Assembly (NCBI GenBank): GCA_946623295.1 | Contig: CAMOQY010000114.1 | Span: forward strand, 1-5,388 | Length of the DNA stretch: 5,388 nucleotides | Direction of reading: 5' to 3' | From: an uncultured Lachnospiraceae bacterium | Lineage (GTDB): Bacteria > Bacillota > Clostridia > Lachnospirales > Lachnospiraceae | In this document: piece by piece, positions 1-5,388 of the stretch | Numbering within the stretch: position 1 is the stretch's first letter | Layout: each line of letters opens with the position of its first letter | Program-made: the position numbers and the translations under genes | Notes under the pieces: generated by a model | Databases searched by the model: none | Told to the model about the DNA's origin: nothing | The model's input: the letters and a program-made list of their open reading frames with translations, nothing else

Positions 1-463
1 CATAAGAGCGCTCGAATTTTACAGGCATACCGGGACGAAAATATCCGCACACAATCTTTTGGAGAGCGAAAGACCCTCTCCGTATAATTTTGCGTATTTT
101 GTACTCAGGTGGGACCGCGCGGAGCTCTACCGCCGCATAGAAGAGCGCGTGGACCGCATGATGGAGGACGGGCTGCTCGACGAAGTCAGAGCCCTGCGCG
201 AGGCAGGCGCTGTTCCGGAAATGATATCGATGCAGGGACTTGGCTACAAGGAGCTGCTTTCGTATCTGAACGGCGAATGCACTCTGGACGAGGCGGTGAG
301 CCTGATAAAGAAGAGCACGCGGCATTACGCAAAACGGCAGGAGACCTGGTTCAGAAGAGAAAAGGACGTCATCTATCTCGATGCAGGTAAAAAGAGCCCT
401 GAGGAGCTTCTTTCCGACATCATAAATATATTAACTGAAAAGGAGATACTGCAGAAGCAGTAA
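1..463 (+). CDS. miaA: tRNA dimethylallyltransferase MiaA, C-terminal half (5' end cut by window)
   Basis: MiaA transfers a dimethylallyl group to N6 of A37 in tRNAs that read codons beginning with U, in the cytoplasm. The frame is open from the window edge (first full codon at position 2) to the TAA at 461-463, giving 153 residues. Known MiaA proteins are about 310 residues, so roughly the first half, with the P-loop and catalytic residues, lies upstream. The visible part begins with RALEFYRHTG, matching the family's 'R(A/V)LE' helix. It continues with MMEDGLLDEVRAL, then SMQGLGYKEL, then TRHYAKRQETWFRR, all hallmark C-terminal MiaA motifs involved in tRNA contact. A TTG at 59 is internal and not a start. 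The next gene begins 6 nt after the stop. No hfq gene follows, although hfq sits here in many Firmicutes. The last codons also carry the ribosome-binding signal of the next gene. Identification is very secure. Confidence 0.96.
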   Translation, partial: IRALEFYRHTGTKISAHNLLESERPSPYNFAYFVLRWDRAELYRRIEERVDRMMEDGLLDEVRALREAGAVPEMISMQGLGYKELLSYLNGECTLDEAVSLIKKSTRHYAKRQETWFRREKDVIYLDAGKKSPEELLSDIINILTEKEILQKQ

Positions 464-469
464 ACAAAA
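440..469 (+). promoter_or_regulatory. Distant Shine-Dalgarno with looped spacer hairpin for the PLP-enzyme gene
   Basis: AAGGAG at 440-445 is a strong Shine-Dalgarno sequence, but it lies 24 nt before the ATG at 470, too far for normal use. Between them is a perfect 6-bp inverted repeat, TACTGC (447-452) and GCAGTA (457-462), with an AGAA loop (453-456). Folding would hide 16 nt and leave an 8-nt effective spacing. The hairpin overlaps the last codons and part of the stop codon of miaA, so ribosomes finishing miaA would melt it. The repeat and distances are read directly; use in initiation is inference. Confidence 0.5.
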
Positions 470-1750
470 ATGACTGAAACTGAAAAAATGTATCTTGAGG
501 GCGGGGTCTCAAAGGAAGTCCTTGCCCTCGCCGATGAAGTTCTTGGCGAGCTTTCGGAGCGTTTTGAACGCATAGACAGGATCGCAGAGTACAACCAGCT
601 CAAGGTCCTCGGCGCGATGAGAAAGAACCGCGTGGATTCGTCGCATTTTGCCGCGACCACGGGATACGGATATAATGACGCGGGCCGCGATACGCTGGAG
701 AAGGTGTACGCGGATGTCTTTCATACGGAGGACGCTCTCGTACGCTCGCAGATCACCTGCGGCACGCATGCGCTGAATCTGGCTCTTTCATCAAATCTGC
801 GTCCCGGAGACGAACTTCTTTCACCTGTCGGCAAACCCTACGACACTCTTGAGGAAGTAATAGGGATCAGACCTTCAATGGGCTCTCTTGCCGAATACGG
901 CGTCACATACGCTCAGGTAGATCTGCTCCCGGACGGAGGTTTTGACTGGGACGGAATAAGAAACGCCATCAATGAGCGCACGCGACTTGTAACGATCCAG
1001 CGTTCAAAGGGCTATGCAAGCAGGCCGACTCTCTCCGTGGCTCAGATAGGAGAGCTGATCGCCTTTGTAAAGAGCATAAAGCCCGATCTGATCTGCATGG
1101 TCGATAACTGCTACGGTGAGTTTACCGAGACCATCGAGCCCTCCGATCTCGGAGCGGATATGGTAGTCGGCTCGCTTATAAAAAATCCGGGAGGCGGACT
1201 TGCCCCGGCAGGCGGCTACATCTGCGGAAGCGCCGCCTGCGTAGAAAATGCCGCGCGCAGACTGACTTCTCCTGGTCTTGGGCGCGAGGTTGGCGCCAAT
1301 CTCGGAACGAATCCTGCTTTTTATCAGGGCTTTTTCCTTGCTCCGACGGTCACTGCTTCCGCGGAGAAAGGCGCGATCTTTGCCGCGAAGCTCTACGAGC
1401 GGCTTGGCTTTAAGGTCCATCCGGCGGGGGATGCCGAACGCCATGATATAATCCAGGCGATAGATCTCGGCTCTCCGGAGTATATGAAGGCCTTCTGCCT
1501 CGGCATCCAGGCCGCAGCGCCCGTAGACAGCTATGTCGTTCCCGAGCCGTACCCCATGCCCGGATACGATGACGACGTCATCATGGCAGCAGGAGCTTTC
1601 GTGCAGGGAGCATCGATCGAGCTGTCGGCGGACGGACCGCTCAGACCTCCCTATACGGTCTATTTCCAGGGCGGCATAACATGGTATCACGCAAAATACG
1701 GCATCATGCTCTCGCTCCAGAAGCTTATAGACGCAGGTTTTAAGTTGTGA
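470..1750 (+). CDS. PLP-dependent methionine gamma-lyase-like / 'aluminium resistance' family protein (YnbB-like)
   Basis: This 426-residue protein is a fold-type I pyridoxal-phosphate enzyme of the family annotated as aluminium resistance protein or methionine gamma-lyase-like (B. subtilis YnbB type). Its length fits the family. Visible landmarks are an N-terminal helical region with FAATTGYGYNDAGRD (60-74), the cofactor-phosphate loop region QITCGTHALNLAL (94-106), VDNCYGEF (211-218) with D212 as the likely pyridine-nitrogen partner, and SLIKNPGGGLAPAGGYI (235-251) with K238 as the likely Schiff-base lysine. Family members are presumed to act on sulfur amino acids (C-S lyase chemistry), but the physiological substrate is not fixed, so I give no gene symbol. 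The start is ATG 470, the first start codon after an in-frame TAA at 461. ATG 488 is the only near alternative and has no ribosome-binding site. The gene is probably cotranscribed with miaA. Family assignment is strong; biochemical role is weak. Confidence 0.9.
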   Translation: MTETEKMYLEGGVSKEVLALADEVLGELSERFERIDRIAEYNQLKVLGAMRKNRVDSSHFAATTGYGYNDAGRDTLEKVYADVFHTEDALVRSQITCGTHALNLALSSNLRPGDELLSPVGKPYDTLEEVIGIRPSMGSLAEYGVTYAQVDLLPDGGFDWDGIRNAINERTRLVTIQRSKGYASRPTLSVAQIGELIAFVKSIKPDLICMVDNCYGEFTETIEPSDLGADMVVGSLIKNPGGGLAPAGGYICGSAACVENAARRLTSPGLGREVGANLGTNPAFYQGFFLAPTVTASAEKGAIFAAKLYERLGFKVHPAGDAERHDIIQAIDLGSPEYMKAFCLGIQAAAPVDSYVVPEPYPMPGYDDDVIMAAGAFVQGASIELSADGPLRPPYTVYFQGGITWYHAKYGIMLSLQKLIDAGFKL

Positions 1751-1756
1751 TATAAT
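1728..1756 (+). promoter_or_regulatory. Sigma-A-type promoter with extended -10 for the radC-mreC-mreD-pbp2 operon
   Basis: TGATATAAT at 1748-1756 is a perfect extended -10 (TGnTATAAT), whose TGA is also the stop codon of the upstream gene. TAGACG at 1728-1733 matches the -35 consensus TTGACA at four of six positions, with a 17-nt spacer. Transcription would start near 1763, giving a leader of roughly 37 nt before the radC ATG. It sits exactly at the only sizeable intergenic gap and just before a four-gene overlapping operon, which supports it. Prediction from sequence only. Confidence 0.65.
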
Positions 1757-1791
1757 CTGACACAAGCCTTTAAGTCTGAAAGTGGATGCTT

Positions 1792-1796
1792 GGAGG
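1792..1796 (+). promoter_or_regulatory. Ribosome binding site of radC (tight spacing)
   Basis: GGAGG lies only 3 nt before ATG 1800. This is shorter than the usual 5-9 nt, but it is the only good Shine-Dalgarno match near any possible radC start and therefore decides the start. Its first G could pair into a leader stem (CAAGC 1763-1767 with GCTTG 1788-1792). Confidence 0.6.
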
Positions 1797-1799
1797 CAT

Positions 1800-2501
1800 A
1801 TGAAAAATACAAACAATTGCAAAATGAATCAGCTGCCTGTCAGTGAGAGGCCTTATGAAAAGTGTCTTGAGCAGGGACCGGCAGCTCTTTCGAGTACGGA
1901 ACTGCTCTCGGTTATCCTTAAGACAGGTACGAGAGAAGAGAGCGCATCGCAGCTGGCGTCGCGGCTTCTGTCTGTCTACAGCGGAGATCATCCTCTTTCG
2001 GATATTTTCAGCGCGGCAGCCGATGAGCTTTCCGAGATCAAAGGCATCGGTCCGGTAAAGGCCATTACGCTTCAGTGCGTAGGCGAGCTTTCCAGGCGTC
2101 TGAGCGCGGAAAAAACGAGAAACCGCATCGTGATGACGACTCCGTCCTCTTTGGCGGGTCACTACATGGAGCGGCTCAGGCACCTGCCTCACGAGGAGAT
2201 ATGGGGCGTGTTCTTTGACTCGAAGGGCGGCCTTATACGTGATTATCTGATATCCAGAGGCACTGCAAATGCTTCGCTTATCACTCCGAGAGAGCTTTTT
2301 ATACATGCTCTCCGCAACAAGGCCGTATTTGCGGCGGTCGTGCACAACCACCCCAGCGGCGACCCCACTCCCTCAGATGACGACGTCAAAGTCACAAGGC
2401 AGATGTCGAGAGCAGGGAGCATTATCAATATTCCGCTCTTTGATCATATCGTGATCGGCGACGGAGTATACTGCAGCATGAGAGAAAAGCATTTAATATG
2501 A
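1800..2501 (+). CDS. radC: RadC family JAMM/MPN-domain protein
   Basis: RadC proteins combine an N-terminal helix-hairpin-helix region with a C-terminal JAMM metal-binding domain. They are named for DNA repair, but the true cellular role is unsettled. With the ATG at 1800 the protein has 233 residues, close to the family norm of about 225-230. The N-terminal signature SERPYEKCLEQGPAALSSTELL is split by the usual family pattern 'RPREkL...G...LsdaELL'. KGIGPVKA (about 81-88) is the helix-hairpin-helix. The JAMM motif is complete: H182-N-H184, seven residues, S192, two residues, D195, with HPSGDPTPS in the canonical form and E132 as the likely upstream glutamate. GTG 1782 and ATG 1824 are alternative starts; 1800 is preferred because of GGAGG at 1792-1796. 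The stop codon overlaps the mreC ATG (ATGA, 2498-2501). radC next to mre genes is common in Firmicutes. First gene of the predicted operon. Confidence 0.95.
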   Translation: MKNTNNCKMNQLPVSERPYEKCLEQGPAALSSTELLSVILKTGTREESASQLASRLLSVYSGDHPLSDIFSAAADELSEIKGIGPVKAITLQCVGELSRRLSAEKTRNRIVMTTPSSLAGHYMERLRHLPHEEIWGVFFDSKGGLIRDYLISRGTANASLITPRELFIHALRNKAVFAAVVHNHPSGDPTPSDDDVKVTRQMSRAGSIINIPLFDHIVIGDGVYCSMREKHLI

Positions 2502-3343
2502 ACAATAACGAGTCCAAATTCCAGCCAAGGCATCTGCTGCTGATCATCGTCATCCTCTGTGTGATCCTGATCATCCTCAGCAGTATAAGCTCGTCTGTAA
2601 ACAGCTCGGTCAGAGGTGTTTTAAACGACGTGCTCACGCCTATGCAGAGCGGTCTCAACCGCGTCGGCAGCTTTATATCCGACGAGGCTGAAGATCTGGC
2701 GCGGCTCCGCAAAATAGAAGAGGACTACAAGGCTCTCTCCGACGAGGTAGCTTACCTTCGCGAGCAGAATACGCGCTATCAGCTCCAGGAGATCGAGCTT
2801 GCCAGATACAGATCTCTTCTTGACATGAAGGAGGAGTACGAGCAGTATCCCTCCATCGGGGCTCATGTCATAGGAGAGAACTCATCCAACTGGAATCATA
2901 CCGTTCTTATCGACCGCGGCTCTTCCGACGGGATCGCGGTCAATATGAACGTCATCGCCCAGGGCGGACTTGCCGGAATAGTGACGTCTGTCACTGCAAA
3001 TTCATCTACTGTACGGCTCATTACGGACCACGACTCGCAGGTGGGAGCGATGGCACTTATCACACAGGATTCCTGCATTGTCAGGGGCGATCTCGAGGTA
3101 TATCAGGAGGGGCGTCTTATCCTTGAAAAGATCAACAAGGACGCCAGGATCTCAGACGACTACAAGATAGTGACAAGCAACAAGAGCAGTCTCTACCTTC
3201 CCGGGATCCTCATAGGCTACGCGCGCGATATAGATACTGATTCCAACAGTCTGACCAAGTCCGGATACATCATACCCGTCGTTGATTTTTCACATCTGGA
3301 CTCAGTCCTTGTGATCACTCAGCTCAAGGAGAACGGACAATGA
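2498..3343 (+). CDS. mreC: Rod shape-determining protein MreC
   Basis: MreC is a single-pass membrane protein of the elongasome. It oligomerises outside the membrane and activates the PBP2/RodA pair for side-wall peptidoglycan synthesis. The 281-residue product has the standard order: a short cytoplasmic N-terminus, one transmembrane helix (about 12-30, rich in Leu and Ile), an extracytoplasmic coiled coil (about 63-110) and the beta-barrel MreC domain (about 118-275). That domain carries the hallmark run VIGENSSNWNHTVLIDRGS (124-142), then GIAVNMNVIAQGGLAGIV (145-162), and VRLITDHDSQVGA (172-184). Length is normal (about 280). ATG 2498 overlaps the radC stop by 4 nt, with only a weak purine-rich stretch upstream (2481-2488), so translation is probably coupled to radC. 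mreD follows with another 4-nt overlap. mreB, often immediately upstream of mreC, is absent here. Confidence 0.96.
   Translation: MNNNESKFQPRHLLLIIVILCVILIILSSISSSVNSSVRGVLNDVLTPMQSGLNRVGSFISDEAEDLARLRKIEEDYKALSDEVAYLREQNTRYQLQEIELARYRSLLDMKEEYEQYPSIGAHVIGENSSNWNHTVLIDRGSSDGIAVNMNVIAQGGLAGIVTSVTANSSTVRLITDHDSQVGAMALITQDSCIVRGDLEVYQEGRLILEKINKDARISDDYKIVTSNKSSLYLPGILIGYARDIDTDSNSLTKSGYIIPVVDFSHLDSVLVITQLKENGQ
3326..3331 (+). promoter_or_regulatory. Ribosome binding site of mreD inside mreC
   Basis: AAGGAG lies 8 nt before the mreD ATG at 3340, within the last codons of mreC. It confirms the ATG that overlaps the mreC stop codon and gives mreD its own initiation signal besides coupling. Confidence 0.8.
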
Positions 3344-3861
3344 TCAGGCGCATCATTATGTATATCATCCTGATACTCGGCGCTTTCATGCTTCAGAATA
3401 ATTTCTTTGCCGCCGTTCACTGGATCGATATCACACCCAATCTCCTTTTGATAGTGACCTTTGAATTCGGATTTCTGCGGGGCAGGATGCACGGCATGCT
3501 CATAGGGTTTTTCTGCGGACTGCTCTCTGATTTCTTTTTCGGCACGAATGTCGGCTATTACGCGCTGATCTATACTCTCATCGGTTACGGCAACGGCGTT
3601 CTCGGTTCGCTGTTTTATACCGATTTCCTGAATATGCCGATGCTGCTCTGCATCGTCAGCGACCTGCTGCTGGGTCTCTATGTTTTTATTACATCGTTTC
3701 TGGTCAGGGGTGCGGCGGATATAGGACACTATATGCTGCGCGTGATCCTGCCGGAGATAGTCTATACGATGCTCATCAGTCTGCTTGTTTACAAGCCGCT
3801 CAAGGCCCTCGATAAGTGGGTGGAAGATCGTTCAAAGAGGAGCGCGAAGGAATTTGTTTAG
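3340..3861 (+). CDS. mreD: Rod shape-determining protein MreD
   Basis: MreD is a polytopic inner-membrane partner of MreC in the cell-elongation machinery. It is thought to modulate how MreC activates PBP2. The 173-residue product has the family's usual size (about 165-175) and about five to six predicted membrane segments: roughly 3-22, 29-46, 51-68, 71-90, 98-121 and 133-151. A positively charged C-terminal tail follows (KALDKWVEDRSKRSAK). GMLIGFFCGLLSDFFFG (52-68) matches the conserved MreD 'G...G...GLl.D' helix, the best sequence signature of this weakly conserved family. ITPNLLLIV (31-39) matches the conserved 'PdlllllV' segment. The start ATG overlaps the mreC stop by 4 nt and has a good Shine-Dalgarno sequence. 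The end overlaps the start of the PBP gene by 8 nt. Position between mreC and a class B PBP strongly supports the call. Confidence 0.94.
   Translation: MIRRIIMYIILILGAFMLQNNFFAAVHWIDITPNLLLIVTFEFGFLRGRMHGMLIGFFCGLLSDFFFGTNVGYYALIYTLIGYGNGVLGSLFYTDFLNMPMLLCIVSDLLLGLYVFITSFLVRGAADIGHYMLRVILPEIVYTMLISLLVYKPLKALDKWVEDRSKRSAKEFV
3836..3842 (+). promoter_or_regulatory. Ribosome binding site of the PBP2 gene inside mreD
   Basis: AGAGGAG lies 11 nt before TTG 3854, within the last codons of mreD. A second purine run, GAAGGAA (3846-3852), sits too close to be used. No ATG or GTG occurs in frame between about 3780 and the membrane-segment ATG at 3944, so this site supports the TTG start. Confidence 0.6.
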
Positions 3862-5388
3862 AGATATTATCGAGGCAATAGCATACAAGATAAAAGAGCT
3901 GGCTGTTTCCAGGATACTTCCTCTGGCGCTGGTCTTTTCCGTTATGTTCATCGTTCTTCTTGTCCATCTCTACAACCTTCAGATCGTCGGCGGAGAAGCG
4001 GCGCAGGAAACCTATATCCAGCAGAAGACTCTGCGCACTGTTTCACTCGACAGCACGAGAGGCAATATCTACGACCGCTCAGGAAATGTACTGGCCAAAA
4101 ATGAGCTTGTCTTTTCGGTTACTCTAAAGGATACGGGAGCTTACAACGGCTATCAGAAAAACCTCAAGATCCTTGATCTGCTCGAAATACTGGACCGTCA
4201 TGATGAAAATATAGTCATGACACTTCCGATGTATCTGGACAGCACAGGCACAGTCTGCTATTCCGTTTCGGGGAACGCGATCCTGCGTCTGCTCCGCGAT
4301 GTCTACGGCAAGAGATCTGTCCAGGAGGTGCTCGACGACGATTCCCTTGATGAAAATATCTCTGCCGAGGGTCTTTACGAGCTCCTTTACGAGCGCTACG
4401 GGATCGGAAAGGAAGGCAGCGGCGAAAATGCAGCCACATATGAGATCAGCAAGGAAAAAGCGCTCAAGGTGATCAACGTCCGCTATCTGCTTGCGACGAA
4501 TTCCTTCCAGCGCTACAGATCCGTCGTCGTAGCCCAGAATGTAAAAGAGGAGACCATGACCGATATCCTGGAGCACAGTGATTCGATATCGGGTGTCGAT
4601 ATAGAAGAAGACTATCAGAGAGTCTACCCTAACGGGATATATTTTGCGCATATCATCGGCTATACCGGGTCTGCAAGCGCCGAAGATCTTGAAAAGCTCA
4701 ACCAGAATTATCCGGAGGATTCGCCGCGCTATCTTTCAAGCGATATCGTCGGAAAGACCGGTATCGAAGCTTCGATGGAGGACGAGCTCCAGGGTATAAA
4801 GGGAAGCCGTACCATGTATCTGGATTCCCGCGGAAGCATCCTCGAGGTAACGGACGAGGTCGCTCCGACCACCGGAAATGATATATATCTGACCATCGAT
4901 TCAAATCTTCAGATCGGTATTTATCATCTGATAGAGCAGCATCTGGCCGGTATTATCAGCGACAAACTTGAAAATTCAAAGGTATACAATCCTGCCGGGA
5001 CCAGCGCTTCAAAGAGGCGCCTGTCCATTTATGAAGTCTATTACCAGATGATAAACAACAATATCCTCGATATGGACGCCTTTGCGCTGCCGGAGGCGGG
5101 AGAGGCGCAGCAGAGGATATATGCCGCCTTCCTTGGCGGTCAGCAGGGAGCGTACGCGTCCATCCGCGACGAGCTGCTCTCGGAGACTCCTTCCGCCTAC
5201 AAGGACCTTGGAGGTGACGTGCCCGAGGGTGAAGAAAACTTCATGAAGACCTACTTCAGTTACGTCTACGATATCCTTCTGGACTCGGGATATCTCATAG
5301 CCGAAGAGGTCGATCGGACCGATCCCACATACAAGGCATATAAGACTGACGAGACGATCAGTCTGGCCGAGTTTCTTAAATATGCCAT
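3854..5388 (+). CDS. mrdA: Class B penicillin-binding protein, PBP2/MrdA type, N-terminal part (3' end cut by window)
   Basis: This is a membrane-anchored D,D-transpeptidase that crosslinks peptidoglycan during elongation and partners with MreC/MreD and RodA. The frame is open from TTG 3854 to the window end, giving 511 codons without a stop. The order is a short cytoplasmic N-terminus, a membrane helix (about 21-40), and the PBP-dimer/pedestal domain opened by RGNIYDRSGNVLA (69-81). YQRVYPNG (254-261) and HIIGYTG (266-272) follow, then VGKTGIE (299-305) in place of the usual GKSGLE, and LTIDSNLQ (346-353), which opens the transpeptidase domain. The catalytic SxxK, SxN and KTG motifs are not reached. 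SxxK normally comes soon after LTID, but here at least 158 residues separate LTID from the window end, so this is an expanded version of the family. The TTG start overlaps mreD by 8 nt. Orthology to mrdA rests on context and the N-terminal motifs; a sporulation PBP such as SpoVD is less likely given the mreCD neighbours. Confidence 0.9.
   Translation, partial: MFRDIIEAIAYKIKELAVSRILPLALVFSVMFIVLLVHLYNLQIVGGEAAQETYIQQKTLRTVSLDSTRGNIYDRSGNVLAKNELVFSVTLKDTGAYNGYQKNLKILDLLEILDRHDENIVMTLPMYLDSTGTVCYSVSGNAILRLLRDVYGKRSVQEVLDDDSLDENISAEGLYELLYERYGIGKEGSGENAATYEISKEKALKVINVRYLLATNSFQRYRSVVVAQNVKEETMTDILEHSDSISGVDIEEDYQRVYPNGIYFAHIIGYTGSASAEDLEKLNQNYPEDSPRYLSSDIVGKTGIEASMEDELQGIKGSRTMYLDSRGSILEVTDEVAPTTGNDIYLTIDSNLQIGIYHLIEQHLAGIISDKLENSKVYNPAGTSASKRRLSIYEVYYQMINNNILDMDAFALPEAGEAQQRIYAAFLGGQQGAYASIRDELLSETPSAYKDLGGDVPEGEENFMKTYFSYVYDILLDSGYLIAEEVDRTDPTYKAYKTDETISLAEFLKYA

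Noticed and set aside
461..470. Absence of hfq after miaA as a notable loss
   Set aside because: hfq position and presence vary widely in Clostridia, so its absence here is only a context note and cannot be called a loss from this window.
1751..1799. Possible terminator between the PLP-enzyme gene and radC
   Set aside because: The only inverted repeat is weak and bulged, and no run of T follows it. The gap is better explained by a promoter and leader.
1004..1822. Long minus-strand open frame of 272 codons opposite the PLP-enzyme gene
   Set aside because: It lies antisense to a well-identified gene. Its translation is rich in Arg, Ser and Cys with no recognisable domain, and it has no supporting ribosome-binding site or context. 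It is a codon-usage shadow.
1770..2351. Minus-strand open frame of 193 codons opposite radC
   Set aside because: The + strand encodes the full RadC JAMM domain. The antisense translation is basic, low in recognisable motifs, and looks like a shadow.
2531..2582. Repetitive GATCATC/ATCCTC-like stretch flanked by CTGCTG and CAGCAG at the start of mreC
   Set aside because: It encodes the Leu/Ile-rich membrane helix of MreC. The repetition follows from codons for a hydrophobic segment, and the flanking inverted repeat does not extend into a stable stem.
3319..3729. Minus-strand open frame opposite mreD
   Set aside because: A very polar sequence rich in Glu, Gln and His is what the complement of a hydrophobic membrane-protein gene produces. 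There is no independent evidence for a gene.
4124..4651. Minus-strand open frame of 175 codons opposite the PBP gene
   Set aside because: The + strand frame is open across the whole region and carries PBP motifs on both sides. The antisense frame has no recognisable family.

Overview
The window is a compact, single-direction stretch of a bacterial chromosome with six protein genes, all on the + strand. Both end genes are cut by the window edges. Protein sequences and gene order point to an anaerobic Firmicute of the class Clostridia, with the Lachnospiraceae or a close relative as my best guess. The reasons are the form of the MiaA C-terminus, an 'aluminium resistance'/methionine gamma-lyase-like gene directly after miaA, radC beside mreC-mreD, and an unusually expanded PBP2-type protein. 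Base composition is roughly half G+C. The placement is inference from remembered family features, not a search.

Layout: positions 1-463 hold the C-terminal half of miaA (tRNA dimethylallyltransferase). Positions 470-1750 hold a complete PLP-dependent enzyme of the methionine gamma-lyase / aluminium-resistance family, starting 6 nt after miaA. A 49-nt gap (1751-1799) follows. It carries a perfect extended -10 promoter box that starts in the stop codon of the PLP gene. Positions 1800-2501 hold radC (JAMM-domain protein), 2498-3343 mreC, 3340-3861 mreD, and 3854 to the window end the N-terminal 511 codons of a class B penicillin-binding protein (PBP2/MrdA-like). The last four genes overlap by 4, 4 and 8 nt, so they are almost certainly one translationally coupled operon. 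I see no factor-independent terminator, RNA gene, mobile element or CRISPR array. No gene-free stretch exceeds 49 nt.

Functionally there are two modules: a tRNA-modification/PLP-enzyme pair, and a radC-mreC-mreD-pbp2 operon for elongation-type peptidoglycan synthesis. MreC and MreD are the membrane scaffold that controls PBP2 transpeptidase in the elongasome.

The observations most worth a second look are these. A 6-bp hairpin lies between a good Shine-Dalgarno sequence and the start of the PLP gene and would shorten a 24-nt spacer to 8 nt. mreB is missing from its common place between radC and mreC. The PBP2-type protein has a long non-canonical segment where the catalytic SxxK would normally soon follow. 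I did not find an obviously new multi-gene system.
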